Source: Sphingomonas jejuensis | GTDB taxonomy: Bacteria > Pseudomonadota > Alphaproteobacteria > Sphingomonadales > Sphingomonadaceae | DNA: 64,000 bases | Reading direction: 5' to 3' | Assembly: GCF_011927695.1 (NCBI RefSeq) | Contig: NZ_JAATJE010000002.1 | Span: forward strand, 234,001-298,000 | Shown: positions 36,793-45,913 of the stretch, one piece after another | Position numbering within the stretch: position 1 is the first letter of the stretch | Layout of the letters: every line of letters begins with the position of its first letter | Position numbers and translations under genes: made by a program | Notes under the pieces: model-generated | What the model saw: the letters and a program-made list of their open reading frames with translations, nothing else | Told to the model about the DNA's origin: nothing | Database searches by the model: none

Positions 36793-37272
36793 CTATTTCT
36801 TGCGGCCGAAGTCCACCGACACGACGTTTGATCCCGGCTCAACCGGCGTCGCCACCGGCGGCTCGTCGTTCTCGGCATCGTCGTGCGGTTCCGGCCCGCC
36901 CTCATCTTGCGCCTTGAACTGCAGCGCGAAGTTGACGCTGGGATCCACGAAGCCCGTCACCGCGGCGAATGGGATCGACAGCTTGGCCGGCACCTGGTTG
37001 AAGCTCAGCCCGACCTCGAAATGCTCGGCTGCGACCTTCAGGTCCCAGAACTTGTGCTGGATGACGATGGTCATCTCGTCGGGAAACCGCTGCAGCAGGC
37101 TGGTCGGCATCTGCACGCCGGCAGAGCGCGTCTTGAAGGTGATGTAGAAATGGTGCGCGCCCGGCAGCACGCCCGTTTCCTCCACCTCGCCCAGCACCCG
37201 ACCCACGACGGCGCGCAGGGCTTCCTGCACGATCTCGTCATAAGGGATGAGGCTGTCGGGCGTGTCGGTCAT
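36793..37272 (-). CDS. sspB: SspB-family ClpXP adaptor
   Basis: A 159-residue SspB-like protein of the alphaproteobacterial type, which delivers ssrA-tagged proteins to ClpXP. The substrate-binding barrel includes HHFYITFKT and [20 protein letters not shown]. The C-terminal tail is acidic and ends [12 protein letters not shown], the usual ClpX-docking tail. It is divergent from hisB, 78 bases away. Confidence 0.9.
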   Translation of the reverse strand: MTDTPDSLIPYDEIVQEALRAVVGRVLGEVEETGVLPGAHHFYITFKTRSAGVQMPTSLLQRFPDEMTIVIQHKFWDLKVAAEHFEVGLSFNQVPAKLSIPFAAVTGFVDPSVNFALQFKAQDEGGPEPHDDAENDEPPVATPVEPGSNVVSVDFGRKK

Positions 37273-37350
37273 GCTCCTTGGCTGGTGAACCCGATGGTCG
37301 CCCCGGTCAAGACGCGTTGCGCGCACTCCGCCGGGCGCTATAGCGACGCG

Positions 37351-37944
37351 ATGCGCACCGGCACCTCCGAACGGACCACCAGCGAAACCGCGCTCCGCGT
37401 GACCGTCGGCCTCGACGGCACCGGGCGCCACGCCATTCGCACCGGCATCGGCTTTTTCGATCATATGCTGGAACAGCTTGCCCGCCACTCGGGCATCGAC
37501 ATCGACGTTGAGGCGAAGGGCGACCTTCACATCGACCAGCATCATACGGTGGAGGACACGGCGCTGGCGCTCGGCGGCGCGCTGGCCAATGCGCTCGGCG
37601 AAAAGGCCGGTGTCGCGCGTTACGGCGAGGCGCACGCGCCGATGGACGAAGCGCTCACCCGGGTCGCGCTGGACCTGTCCGGTCGTCCCTGGCTCCACTG
37701 GCGCGTGCCCTTCACGCAGCCTCGGCTGGGCGAGATGGACACCGAACTGTTCGAGCATTTTGCGCACAGCCTGGCGCAGACCGCTGGCATTACGCTGCAC
37801 GTGGAGCTGCTCTACGGCCGCAACAATCACCACATTGCCGAAAGCGTGTTCAAGGGGCTTGCCCGCGCGCTCGGCCAGGCGGTGGCGCTCGACCCGCGCA
37901 AGGCGGGCGCGATCCCGTCCACCAAGGGCACGCTCGCCGGCTGA
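37351..37944 (+). CDS. hisB: Imidazoleglycerol-phosphate dehydratase
   Basis: HisB dehydrates imidazoleglycerol phosphate in histidine synthesis with two manganese ions. The 197-residue protein shows the metal-binding [24 protein letters not shown] and [10 protein letters not shown], and starts near [10 protein letters not shown]. It is the monofunctional form without a phosphatase domain. It heads the histidine operon of this window. Confidence 0.97.
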   Translation: MRTGTSERTTSETALRVTVGLDGTGRHAIRTGIGFFDHMLEQLARHSGIDIDVEAKGDLHIDQHHTVEDTALALGGALANALGEKAGVARYGEAHAPMDEALTRVALDLSGRPWLHWRVPFTQPRLGEMDTELFEHFAHSLAQTAGITLHVELLYGRNNHHIAESVFKGLARALGQAVALDPRKAGAIPSTKGTLAG

Positions 37945-37955
37945 AGGAGCCTTCA

Positions 37956-38240
37956 ATGATTGTGGTGCTGCTCGACTACAAGGCGCCGATCGAGGAGATC
38001 GACCGTCACCGCGCCGATCATCTCGACTGGCTGCGGCAGGGCGTGGCCGACGGTCGCCTGCTGCTCGCCGGGCGACAGGTTCCGGTCACCGGCGGCATGT
38101 TCCTGGCGCGTGGCACCAAGGAGGATGTCGCCGCCTGGGCCGCGACCGATCCGTTCGCTGTCCACGATCTCTCCGACTATCGCTTCATCGAGGTTGCGCC
38201 GTCGGTTGTCGCGCCGGGGCTGGAGGCGCTGAAGTCTTGA
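37956..38240 (+). CDS. YciI family protein
   Basis: A 94-residue ferredoxin-like fold protein of the YciI group. The conserved histidine and aspartate lie in HRADHLDWLRQG and later in TDPFAVHDLSDYRF. Biological role is unknown in most genomes. Its position between hisB and hisH, 11 bases after hisB and overlapping hisH (TTGA), is unusual for a non-his gene and means it is co-expressed with the pathway. Confidence 0.9.
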   Translation: MIVVLLDYKAPIEEIDRHRADHLDWLRQGVADGRLLLAGRQVPVTGGMFLARGTKEDVAAWAATDPFAVHDLSDYRFIEVAPSVVAPGLEALKS

Positions 38241-38839
38241 CGCTCGCGCTTATCGATTACGGCGCGGGCAATCTTCGCTCTGTCGAGAACGCGCTGCGGA
38301 CGGTGGGCGCGGAGGACATCTGCGTCACCGCCGATCCGGATGTGGTGCGGGCCGCTGATCGGATCGTGCTCCCCGGGGTTGGCGCCTTTGCCGCTGCCGC
38401 GACGGCCCTGCGGGCCGTGCCGGGCCTGGTCGATGCGCTGGACGAGCGTGTCCGCCGCGACGCCCGGCCGTTCCTGGGTGTCTGCGTCGGCATGCAGCTG
38501 ATGGCGTCCGTCGGGGAGGAGCATGGCGACACCGCGGGGCTCGGCTGGCTTTCCGGCCGCGTCCGGCCGCTTTCGCCCGCCGGCGCGCTCAAGGTTCCGC
38601 ACATGGGCTGGAATGACGTCCGGCCCCTTGGGGGAAGCGCGCTTCTAGAACCCGGCGAGGCCTATTTCCTGCACGGGTTCGCCTATGAGGGCGACGGCGT
38701 GCTTGCGACCACAGACCATGGCGGCACCGTCACCGCGGCGGTCGGGCGGGAAACGGCGATCGGCGTGCAATTTCATCCCGAGAAAAGCCAGCGCTACGGC
38801 CTCGCCTTCCTCCGCCGCTTTCTGGACTGGTGCCCATGA
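38237..38839 (+). CDS. hisH: Imidazole glycerol phosphate synthase, glutaminase subunit
   Basis: HisH supplies ammonia from glutamine to HisF. The 200-residue protein has the class-I amidotransferase triad: C83 in FLGVCVGMQLM and the His/Glu of GVQFHPEKSQ. The start is TTG at 38237, overlapping the yciI stop, which gives the normal N-terminus LALIDYGAGN. The stop overlaps the hisA start (ATGA). Confidence 0.96.
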   Translation: MTLALIDYGAGNLRSVENALRTVGAEDICVTADPDVVRAADRIVLPGVGAFAAAATALRAVPGLVDALDERVRRDARPFLGVCVGMQLMASVGEEHGDTAGLGWLSGRVRPLSPAGALKVPHMGWNDVRPLGGSALLEPGEAYFLHGFAYEGDGVLATTDHGGTVTAAVGRETAIGVQFHPEKSQRYGLAFLRRFLDWCP

Positions 38840-39552
38840 TCCTTTTTCCCGCAATCGACCTCAAGGCCGGACAGGTGGTCCGCCTGGCCGAGGGGGAAAT
38901 GAACCGCGCCACCGTCTATGGCGACGATCCGGGCGCCCGCGCGCGCCTGTTCGGAGAGGCTGGCGCCACCCACCTCCACGTTGTCGACCTTGACGGCGCC
39001 TTTGCCGGGACGGCGCGCAACGCCGACGCCGTGGCATCCATCCTGGCGTCCTTTCCGGGGCATGTTCAGCTCGGCGGCGGCATCCGGACCCGCGCCGATA
39101 TCGATCGCTGGCTGGACGCCGGCGTCTGGCGTGTCGTGATCGGCACGGCGGCGCTGGAGCAGCCCGATCTCGTCCGGACCGCCGCGGCCGCCCATCCCGG
39201 CCGGATCGTGGTCGCCGTGGACGCGCGGGGCGGCATGGTCGCCACCCGCGGCTGGGCCAATGTCACGGACGTTGCCGTGGCCGATCTGGCCCGCCGGTTC
39301 GAGGATGCGGGGGTCGCCGCGCTGCTGTTCACCGACGTCGGCCGTGACGGGCTTCTGAAGGGCGTGAACCTCGACGCAACGGTGGCACTTGCCAAGGCGG
39401 TCTCGATCCCCGTCATCGCGAGCGGCGGCGCTGCCGGGATCGAGGATATTCGCGCCGTGGCGGAGGCCGGCCTTGCCGGCGTGATCGTCGGCCGCGCGAT
39501 CTACGACGGCCGGATCGACATGGCCGAAGCGCTGGCGGTCGGCCGGCCATGA
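38836..39552 (+). CDS. hisA: ProFAR isomerase
   Basis: HisA isomerises the aminoaldose ProFAR to the aminoketose PRFAR. The 238-residue TIM barrel has the catalytic aspartates D8 (AIDLKAGQ) and the one in VAVDARGG, plus phosphate-binding QLGGGIRT and [10 protein letters not shown]. The start overlaps the hisH stop. Confidence 0.97.
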   Translation: MILFPAIDLKAGQVVRLAEGEMNRATVYGDDPGARARLFGEAGATHLHVVDLDGAFAGTARNADAVASILASFPGHVQLGGGIRTRADIDRWLDAGVWRVVIGTAALEQPDLVRTAAAAHPGRIVVAVDARGGMVATRGWANVTDVAVADLARRFEDAGVAALLFTDVGRDGLLKGVNLDATVALAKAVSIPVIASGGAAGIEDIRAVAEAGLAGVIVGRAIYDGRIDMAEALAVGRP

Positions 39553-39559
39553 TCGCCCG

Positions 39560-40327
39560 ATGACGGTCCGCATCCGCGTCATCCCCTGCCTCGACGTCGC
39601 CGGCGGCCGGGTGGTGAAGGGCGTCAATTTCGTCGACCTCAAGGATGCTGGCGATCCCGTCGAGCAGGCGCGCGCCTATGATGCGGCCGGTGCGGACGAG
39701 CTCTGCTTCCTGGATATCGGTGCCAGCCATGAGGCGCGCGGCACCATGGTCGATGTGGTGGCCCGCACGGCGGCGGTCTGCTTCATGCCACTCACCGTCG
39801 GCGGCGGCGTCCGGTCGGCCGATGATGCCCGCGCGCTCCTGCTGGCGGGCGCGGACAAGGTTGCGGTCAACTCCGCCGCGGTCGCCCGCCCGGAACTCGT
39901 CGGCGACATCGCCAGCCGCTTCGGAAGCCAGTGCGTGGTTGCCTCGGTCGACGCTCGGGCAGTGGCACCGGGTCGCTGGGAGGTCTTCACCCATGGCGGA
40001 CGCCGCGCAACCGGCATCGATGCGCTCGACCATGCCCGCCGCCTCGCCGCCCTCGGCGCGGGCGAGTTGCTCGTGACCTCAATGGACCGGGATGGAACCC
40101 GCGACGGCTATGACCTTGCGCTCACACGCGCGGTGGCCGATGCGGTGGACGTGCCGGTGGTGGCGAGCGGGGGCGTCGGGTCCCTTGATCATCTTGTCGC
40201 AGGGGTCGTGGATGGCGGCGCCAGCGCGGTGCTCGCCGCGTCCATTTTCCACTTCGGCGAAGCCAGCGTCGGGGACGCGCATCGTGCGCTGCGAACGGCG
40301 GGCCTTTCCACACGGGAGCCGGCATGA
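39560..40327 (+). CDS. hisF: Imidazole glycerol phosphate synthase, cyclase subunit
   Basis: HisF condenses ammonia from HisH with PRFAR to give imidazoleglycerol phosphate and AICAR. The 255-residue TIM barrel is close to his[38 protein letters not shown] and [13 protein letters not shown]. It follows hisA by 7 bases and overlaps hisE by four. Confidence 0.97.
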   Translation: MTVRIRVIPCLDVAGGRVVKGVNFVDLKDAGDPVEQARAYDAAGADELCFLDIGASHEARGTMVDVVARTAAVCFMPLTVGGGVRSADDARALLLAGADKVAVNSAAVARPELVGDIASRFGSQCVVASVDARAVAPGRWEVFTHGGRRATGIDALDHARRLAALGAGELLVTSMDRDGTRDGYDLALTRAVADAVDVPVVASGGVGSLDHLVAGVVDGGASAVLAASIFHFGEASVGDAHRALRTAGLSTREPA

Positions 40328-40641
40328 CCACGCTTGAACGTCTCGATGCCGTGATTGCCGATCGCCTGTCAGGTGATCCGGCCAAGTCCTATGTCGCGCG
40401 CCTGGCTGCCGGCGGGGCGCCGCTTGCCGCGCGCAAGCTCGGCGAGGAAGCGGTGGAGACGCTGGTCGCGGCGCTGGACGACGATCCCGCAGCCCTGACG
40501 GCCGAGGCCGCCGACCTCTTGTTCCACCTCCTCGTCCTCCTCCGCCTGAAGCACGTCGCGCTGGCCGACGTGATGGCGGAGCTTGACCGCCGGGAAGGTG
40601 TCTCGGGTCTGGACGAAAAGGCCGCCCGCACGGCAGGATGA
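40324..40641 (+). CDS. hisE: Phosphoribosyl-ATP diphosphatase
   Basis: HisE removes pyrophosphate from phosphoribosyl-ATP. The 105-residue all-helical protein has the MazG-like [14 protein letters not shown] and [13 protein letters not shown] blocks that bind magnesium. It is separate from hisI, as in most alphaproteobacteria. It overlaps hisF and the HIT gene. Confidence 0.95.
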   Translation: MTTLERLDAVIADRLSGDPAKSYVARLAAGGAPLAARKLGEEAVETLVAALDDDPAALTAEAADLLFHLLVLLRLKHVALADVMAELDRREGVSGLDEKAARTAG

Positions 40642-41024
40642 CGCGCATGCCCGTCGACATCACGCAGCCCTATGACCCGAACAACATCTTCGCCCGCATC
40701 CTGCGCGGTGAGATCCCCGCCAGGCGGGTCTGGGAAGACGATCATGCCGTCGCGTTCGAGGACATCGCCCCGCAGGCTCCGACCCACGTCCTGGTCATTC
40801 CGCGCGGCGCCTATGTCTCGTGGGACGACTTCTCCGATCGGGCGAGCGACAAGGAGATTGCCGGCTTCGTCCGGGCGGTCGGCACTGTTGCCCGCATGCT
40901 AGGCCTGGATGCGAATGGATACCGGCTGCTCGCCAACATCGGCAGCCATGGCGGGCAGGAGGTGCCTCACCTTCACGTCCACCTGTTCGGCGGCCGGCCG
41001 CTCGGCACCATGCTCGCCGGCTGA
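40638..41024 (+). CDS. HIT-family nucleotide hydrolase (HinT-like)
   Basis: A 128-residue histidine-triad protein; HinT hydrolyses adenosine phosphoramidates. The triad HLHVHLF (H111, H113, H115) is preceded by NIGSHGGQEVP, and the N-terminal IFARILRGEIPARRVWEDD is typical. The start at 40638 overlaps hisE (ATGA). It is the last gene of the his transcript; a weak GC hairpin (41033-41053) follows without a T-run. Confidence 0.93.
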   Translation: MTRMPVDITQPYDPNNIFARILRGEIPARRVWEDDHAVAFEDIAPQAPTHVLVIPRGAYVSWDDFSDRASDKEIAGFVRAVGTVARMLGLDANGYRLLANIGSHGGQEVPHLHVHLFGGRPLGTMLAG

Positions 41025-41120
41025 CCGAACCAGCCGGGGATTGCGCCCCCGGCGATTGCCGCTACGCTCCCACTCTGATCAGGAACGCGGCGCCCAAGCG
41101 CCCAAGGGGATTACAACCAA

Positions 41121-42689
41121 ATGGCAACCAGCCCACCGCGGCGTGGCGTGATCGAGCGGATGTTTGCTCGCAAGTCAATCGCACAGGTTCAGCATGAAAC
41201 GGCCTCCAGCGAGCTCAAGCGGACGCTCGGCAAGTGGAACCTGCTGCTGCTGGGCGTCGGCTGCATCATCGGCGCAGGCATCTTCGTGCGCACCGGCAGT
41301 GCCGCCGCTCTGCATGCAGGCCCTGCCGTTCTCCTGTCGTTCGTCGTTGCCGGCATCGTCTGCGCCTTTGCCGGACTCTGCTATGCCGAGCTTTCCTCCA
41401 CGCTTCCGGTGTCCGGATCGGCCTACACCTACGGCTACACCACGCTTGGCGAATTCGTGGCCTGGACAATGGGTGCACTGCTGCTGCTCGAATATGGCCT
41501 GGCTGCGTCCGTCGTTGCCGTCGGGTGGGGAGGCTACGTGGTCAGCCTGCTTGCAGATTTCGGATTGCAGATCCCGCTCCAGCTAACCGGCCCGGCCGGA
41601 TACACACTGATGCGCGACGGCGTGCCCGTTCTCGTCGACGGGCAACCGGTGACCACCATTTTCAACCTTCCCGCTTTTCTGATCTGCCTCGCACTCGCGG
41701 CGCTCCTGGTGCGTGGCGTCTCGGAATCCGCGAAGGTCAACAACGCCATCGTTGCCATCAAGGTCAGCGTGTTGGTCGCCTTCATCGTGGTTGGCGGCCT
41801 GATTGTTCTTGCCAATCTGTCTGACCTCGTGGCCACCAACTGGACCCCCTTCATCCCGGCCAACGAAGGAGAGGGGCGGTTCGGAGCGGAAGGCATCATG
41901 CGCGCGGCCTCGATCGTCTTCTTCGCCTATATTGGCTTCGAAGCAGTCTCGACGGCCGGGCAGGAAGCCAAGAATCCGCAAAAGGACATGCCCTTCGGGA
42001 TCATCGGGTCGCTGGTGGTGTGCACCGTCATCTACATGCTGGTCGCGGCCATCATGACGCTGCTGGTGCCCTACGCCTCGCTGAACGTGCCCGATCCGGT
42101 CGCGGTCGTTGTGGACAGCTTCGGCCCGACGTGGAGCTGGCTGGCCAAGATCATCAAGATCGGCGCGATCATCGGCCTGACGTCTGTCGTGCTGGTCCTG
42201 ATGTATGGCCAGACGCGCATCTTCTATACCATGGCGCGCGACGGCCTGCTGCCGCGCGTTTTCGCGACCGTCCATCCGCGCTTCAAGACGCCCTACATCA
42301 ACACGATGTTGGTCGGCGTGATTACCGCCGTTGCGGCCGGCTTCTTCGACATCAACGTTCTGGGCGACATGACATCGGTCGGGACGCTGGCGGCCTTCGC
42401 CATCGTCTGCCTGTCCGTCATCTACCTTCGCCGGACGGCGCCCGACCTGCCCCGCGGCTTCTCTGTGCCGCTGTATCCGGTGCTGCCGCTGCTCGGAATT
42501 CTATCGTGCGCTTACCTGATCACCACCGTTCCCTGGGCCGTGCTCCAGTTCTTCCTGTGGTACATGCTTGGCGCCGTGATCCTCTATTTCGTCTACGGCA
42601 TGCACAATTCGAACCTGCAGCGGGGGCGAGGGCAGGACGATGCGCCCGACATGGGCGAATATGTCGCTCCGGTTGGTGAGCAGCCCTGA
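41121..42689 (+). CDS. APC-family amino-acid permease
   Basis: A 522-residue inner-membrane transporter with about 12 to 14 hydrophobic segments. The first helix carries LLLGVGCIIGAGIFVRTG, a substrate-binding signature of the APC superfamily, and FFAYIGFEAVSTAGQEAKNP lies in helix 6. Closest in style to cationic amino-acid permeases of the YfnA type. It stands alone and ends at a strong terminator. Confidence 0.9.
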   Translation: MATSPPRRGVIERMFARKSIAQVQHETASSELKRTLGKWNLLLLGVGCIIGAGIFVRTGSAAALHAGPAVLLSFVVAGIVCAFAGLCYAELSSTLPVSGSAYTYGYTTLGEFVAWTMGALLLLEYGLAASVVAVGWGGYVVSLLADFGLQIPLQLTGPAGYTLMRDGVPVLVDGQPVTTIFNLPAFLICLALAALLVRGVSESAKVNNAIVAIKVSVLVAFIVVGGLIVLANLSDLVATNWTPFIPANEGEGRFGAEGIMRAASIVFFAYIGFEAVSTAGQEAKNPQKDMPFGIIGSLVVCTVIYMLVAAIMTLLVPYASLNVPDPVAVVVDSFGPTWSWLAKIIKIGAIIGLTSVVLVLMYGQTRIFYTMARDGLLPRVFATVHPRFKTPYINTMLVGVITAVAAGFFDINVLGDMTSVGTLAAFAIVCLSVIYLRRTAPDLPRGFSVPLYPVLPLLGILSCAYLITTVPWAVLQFFLWYMLGAVILYFVYGMHNSNLQRGRGQDDAPDMGEYVAPVGEQP

Positions 42690-42712
42690 GCGGTCGGCTC
42701 CGCTGATCAACA

Positions 42713-42746
42713 AAAAGGCCGGACACCGCGAGGTGCCCGGCCTTTT
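42713..42746. terminator. Bidirectional terminator
   Basis: Stem AAAAGGCCGG-A-CACC / GGTG-C-CCGGCCTTTT with one mismatch and a GCGA loop, with T-runs on both strands. It sits between the convergent permease and sugar-kinase genes. Confidence 0.92.
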
Positions 42747-42765
42747 CACTACGGCAACAGATCTC

Positions 42766-43764
42766 TCATCCGAGGCGGGCTTCGACCAATGCCTTGATGT
42801 CCGCGACCGGCCGCGCACCGATGTGGCTGATCACCTCTGCCGCGCACACGGCGCCGGCAGTCAGGCTCTGCTCCAAGGACAGGCCGCGCGCCTGCCCGTG
42901 CAGGAAGCCCGCGGCGAAGAGGTCGCCCGCGCCGGTCGTGTCCACCACCTGATCGATCGGCTCAGCCTTCACGGTGACGCGTTCGCCGTCCTTCAGCGCC
43001 ATGGCCCCATCGGCCCCGCACGTCACCACCAGCAGCGGGACCCTCGGCGCGATTGCAGCCAGTGCTCCCTCTAGATCATTCTGTTCCGTAAGCGAAATGA
43101 TCTCCGCCTCGTTGGCGAACAGGATGTCCACGTCGCCATTGTCGATCAACGCGACGAAATCTCCTCGGTGGCGCGAGATGCAGAACACGTCCGACAGTGT
43201 CAACGCGACCCTCAACCCGGCCTCGCGGCTCGCCGCGATCGCCGCTCGCATCGCTGCCCTCGGCTCTTCCGGATCCCACAGATATCCTTCCAGATACAGG
43301 ATCGAAGCCGACCGGATCATGCCCAGGTCCAGCGCCGCCTCCGGCAGGAACTGCGACGCGCCGAGATAGGTGTTCATGGTGCGCTGCCCATCCGGCGTCA
43401 CCAGGATCAGACAGCGAGCCGTTGAAGGCTCGCCCGGCCGCGGCTCGGTCGTGAAGTCCACGCCGACCGCCTTGATGTCATGCGCGAAGACATGGCCTAG
43501 CTGATCGTCCGCGACCTGTCCGATGAAGCCCGTCCGACCACCCAGCGCCGAAATCCCGGCAACCGTGTTCGCGGCGGATCCGCCGCTGATCTCGACGCCC
43601 GGCCCCATGGCCGCATAGAGCGCCTCGGCCTCGTCCATCGAGAAAACAAGTTGCATGGAGCCCTTGTTGAGCGCCCGCTCGGCGATGAATGCATCGTCAG
43701 CCTTGGACAGGACATCGACGATCGCGTTGCCGATCGCGACGACGTCATAACGGGTGCTGGTCAA
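42766..43764 (-). CDS. PfkB-family kinase (adenosine kinase-like)
   Basis: A 332-residue ribokinase/PfkB-type kinase that phosphorylates a sugar or nucleoside with ATP. The N-terminal YDVVAIGNAIVDVLS, the GGSAANTVAGISALGG block and the catalytic DTTGAGDLFAAGFLHG match adenosine kinase-like members common in alphaproteobacteria. The start is TTG at 43764, directed by AGGAGG 7 bases upstream and by the usual N-terminus. Confidence 0.9.
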   Translation of the reverse strand: MTSTRYDVVAIGNAIVDVLSKADDAFIAERALNKGSMQLVFSMDEAEALYAAMGPGVEISGGSAANTVAGISALGGRTGFIGQVADDQLGHVFAHDIKAVGVDFTTEPRPGEPSTARCLILVTPDGQRTMNTYLGASQFLPEAALDLGMIRSASILYLEGYLWDPEEPRAAMRAAIAASREAGLRVALTLSDVFCISRHRGDFVALIDNGDVDILFANEAEIISLTEQNDLEGALAAIAPRVPLLVVTCGADGAMALKDGERVTVKAEPIDQVVDTTGAGDLFAAGFLHGQARGLSLEQSLTAGAVCAAEVISHIGARPVADIKALVEARLG

Positions 43765-43865
43765 CAAAAATCCTCCTGAACAAAGTCCGATGCCGCATAG
43801 CGGTTGCGAAAGCGCGGTCAAAGGGCGGCGCTTGACCCTGGCCGACCCGTGGGCGATCGAAGCGC

Positions 43866-44540
43866 ATGGCACGGGCGCTCCTCCTTTCGCTCGCTCAGCT
43901 CGGAGATCGCGCAATCCTGCGGGTTCTCCTGAAATCGCTGCTGGTGACCTTCCTTCTGCTGGCTGCTTTGGTCGCGCTTGCCGCATTCGCCGCCGATCGG
44001 CTGGGGAGCGCCTGGTGGCAGTCTGACGAAGGCCTATTCGCTGTGGCCGGTGCATTGGCGGCGCTGGTGGCGGGCGCGCTGCTGTTTCGGACGTTGGCGG
44101 TGGCGGTTCTCAGCTTTTTCGCCGACGAGATCGTGGCGGCCGTCGAGCGGCGACATTACCCGGCAGCGAACCGGACGCGGCTCGCACTGCCGTTCCGTCG
44201 AGAGATCGGGATGGCTTTGCGTTCGGCGATCCGTGCCGGTGTGGCCAATGCAGTGGCTTTGCCGCTCTACCTGCTTCTCCTGGTGACCGGGGTCGGTGCC
44301 CCGCTGCTCTTCATTGCGGTGAACAGCCTTCTGCTCTCGCGCGATCTGGGGGAAATGGTCGGGTCTCGTCACCTGTCGGAGCCGGCACTGAAGGAATGGC
44401 TTGCGGCCAGCCGCCGGGCGCGCGCGGCGACCGGACTTGTCGCCGCGCTGCTGTTCGTGGTTCCTGTCGTCAACCTGCTGGCGCCCGTCCTTGGCGCTGC
44501 CATCGCAACACACCGGTTCCATGGAGATCGACGAGCGTGA
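43866..44540 (+). CDS. EI24/CysZ-like membrane protein
   Basis: A 224-residue membrane protein with hydrophobic segments at about 23-43, 59-85, 125-150 and 188-212, in the pattern of the EI24 domain. CysZ, the bacterial relative, takes up sulfate, but other members have different roles, so the substrate is open. The stop overlaps the next gene (GTGA). Confidence 0.8.
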   Translation: MARALLLSLAQLGDRAILRVLLKSLLVTFLLLAALVALAAFAADRLGSAWWQSDEGLFAVAGALAALVAGALLFRTLAVAVLSFFADEIVAAVERRHYPAANRTRLALPFRREIGMALRSAIRAGVANAVALPLYLLLLVTGVGAPLLFIAVNSLLLSRDLGEMVGSRHLSEPALKEWLAASRRARAATGLVAALLFVVPVVNLLAPVLGAAIATHRFHGDRRA

Positions 44541-44908
44541 CGCAACGGTACCTGCTCCTCGCGACAGCGTTGCTGGCCATCGGAGGCTGCACGGCGGTGC
44601 CGACGGGGTCGACCACCGCGCCGCCGCGGTTGCCGACGGCCAGCTACACCACCGCCGGGCTGGAGCGGGTGCTGGGCCATGACGCACCCGCGTTGCAGCG
44701 CCTGTTCGGTGAGCCGCAGCTTGATGTGCGGGAGGGACCAGCGCGCAAGCTCCAGTTCGGCGGGGCGTGCGTGCTCGATGCCTATCTGTATCCGAGCCGC
44801 GCCGGCTCGGCGCCGGTTGTGACCCATGTTGACGCCCGACAGGCCGATGGCCGCCCCATCGACAGGGCGGCATGCGTGTCGGCGCTGGCGGGGGCGCGGA
44901 GCCGATAG
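44537..44908 (+). CDS. Putative lipoprotein
   Basis: A 123-residue protein with a lipoprotein signal: LLLATALLAIGGC, so cysteine 18 should be lipidated. The mature part has a short SmpA/BamE-like feel (LGHDAPALQRLFGEP, then ARKLQFGGACVLDAYLY), where a small fold compares a threshold distance, but the match is weak. The GTG start overlaps the EI24 gene stop. Confidence 0.7.
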   Translation: MTQRYLLLATALLAIGGCTAVPTGSTTAPPRLPTASYTTAGLERVLGHDAPALQRLFGEPQLDVREGPARKLQFGGACVLDAYLYPSRAGSAPVVTHVDARQADGRPIDRAACVSALAGARSR

Positions 44909-44995
44909 GATTCCACAAGCAGCGCCCTCCCGCCTTGTGTTGGAGCGCACCGGGCCGCTACCACGCTGTGGGCCGAGACGTGAGGGGGACGACCG

Positions 44996-45913
44996 TTGGG
45001 TGATCGTTTGGCGCTTCATGCCGCCGGGCTGGTGAAGTCGTTCGGAGGACGGCGGGCGGTCGATGGCGTCGACCTGTCGGTGCCGTCGAACATGATCTAC
45101 GGCGTGCTGGGGCCGAACGGCGCCGGCAAGACCACCACCTTGCGCATGCTGCTGGGGATCATCGATCCAGACCAGGGCGACCGCACCGTGCTCGGCTGCC
45201 AGCAGCCGCGCGATGCCGGCGACCGGATCGGCTACCTGCCGGAGGAGCGCGGCCTTTATCCGGCCATGAAGGCGCGCGAGGCGATCGCCTTCATGGGAGC
45301 TTTGCGCGGCCTGCCCTGGCAGCTGGGCCGCAGCCGGGGCGCCGAGATGATGGAAGCGGCCGGCCTGGGCCATGTGGTCGACGAGAAGATCCGCAAGCTG
45401 TCCAAGGGCATGGCGCAGCTGGTCCAGCTGCTGGGATCGCTTGTCCACCAGCCCGACCTGCTCGTGCTGGACGAGCCCTTTTCCGGCCTCGACCCCGTGA
45501 ACCAGGAGCGGCTCGAGAAGATCGTGTTCGCCGAGCGCGACCGCGGCGCCACCGTGCTGTTTTCCACCCATGTCATGGCGCATGCGCAGCGCCTGTGCGA
45601 CCGGCTGGCGATCATCAACCGTGGTCGCCGCAGGTTCGAAGGAACGGTGGACGACGCGCGGTCGACCCTGCCGATGCGCGCCCATCTCGTCCCGCGCGAC
45701 CCAGACGGGGTCCAGACCCTGCTGCCCCCGGATGCCGTCGAGGCGGCGGGAGGCGGGTTCGACTTCACGGTTCCGCCGGAAGGCATCGAGCCGGTCCTGG
45801 CGCGCGTGATCGAGGGCGGGCACGGCGTGGCTGGCCTGTCCGTGGAAAGACCCAGCCTGCACGACGCCTTTGTGTCGATCGTGGGCCAGGATGGGCGGGA
45901 GATGCACCGATGA
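44996..45913 (+). CDS. ABC transporter ATP-binding protein (NatA-like)
   Basis: A 305-residue ATPase of the CcmA/NatA group. Walker A GPNGAGKT is at 39-46, the signature LSKGMAQ, Walker B LLVLDEPFSGLD and the switch histidine in FSTHVMAHAQ follow. The C-terminal 80 residues form the usual extra domain. The start is TTG after GAGGGGGA. It overlaps the permease gene (ATGA); together they resemble sodium or drug exporters of the NatAB type. Confidence 0.93.
   Translation: MGDRLALHAAGLVKSFGGRRAVDGVDLSVPSNMIYGVLGPNGAGKTTTLRMLLGIIDPDQGDRTVLGCQQPRDAGDRIGYLPEERGLYPAMKAREAIAFMGALRGLPWQLGRSRGAEMMEAAGLGHVVDEKIRKLSKGMAQLVQLLGSLVHQPDLLVLDEPFSGLDPVNQERLEKIVFAERDRGATVLFSTHVMAHAQRLCDRLAIINRGRRRFEGTVDDARSTLPMRAHLVPRDPDGVQTLLPPDAVEAAGGGFDFTVPPEGIEPVLARVIEGGHGVAGLSVERPSLHDAFVSIVGQDGREMHR

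Noticed and set aside
41033-41053. Terminator after the HIT gene
   Set aside because: Only a 7-base-pair GC stem without a T-run; too weak to list as a feature.
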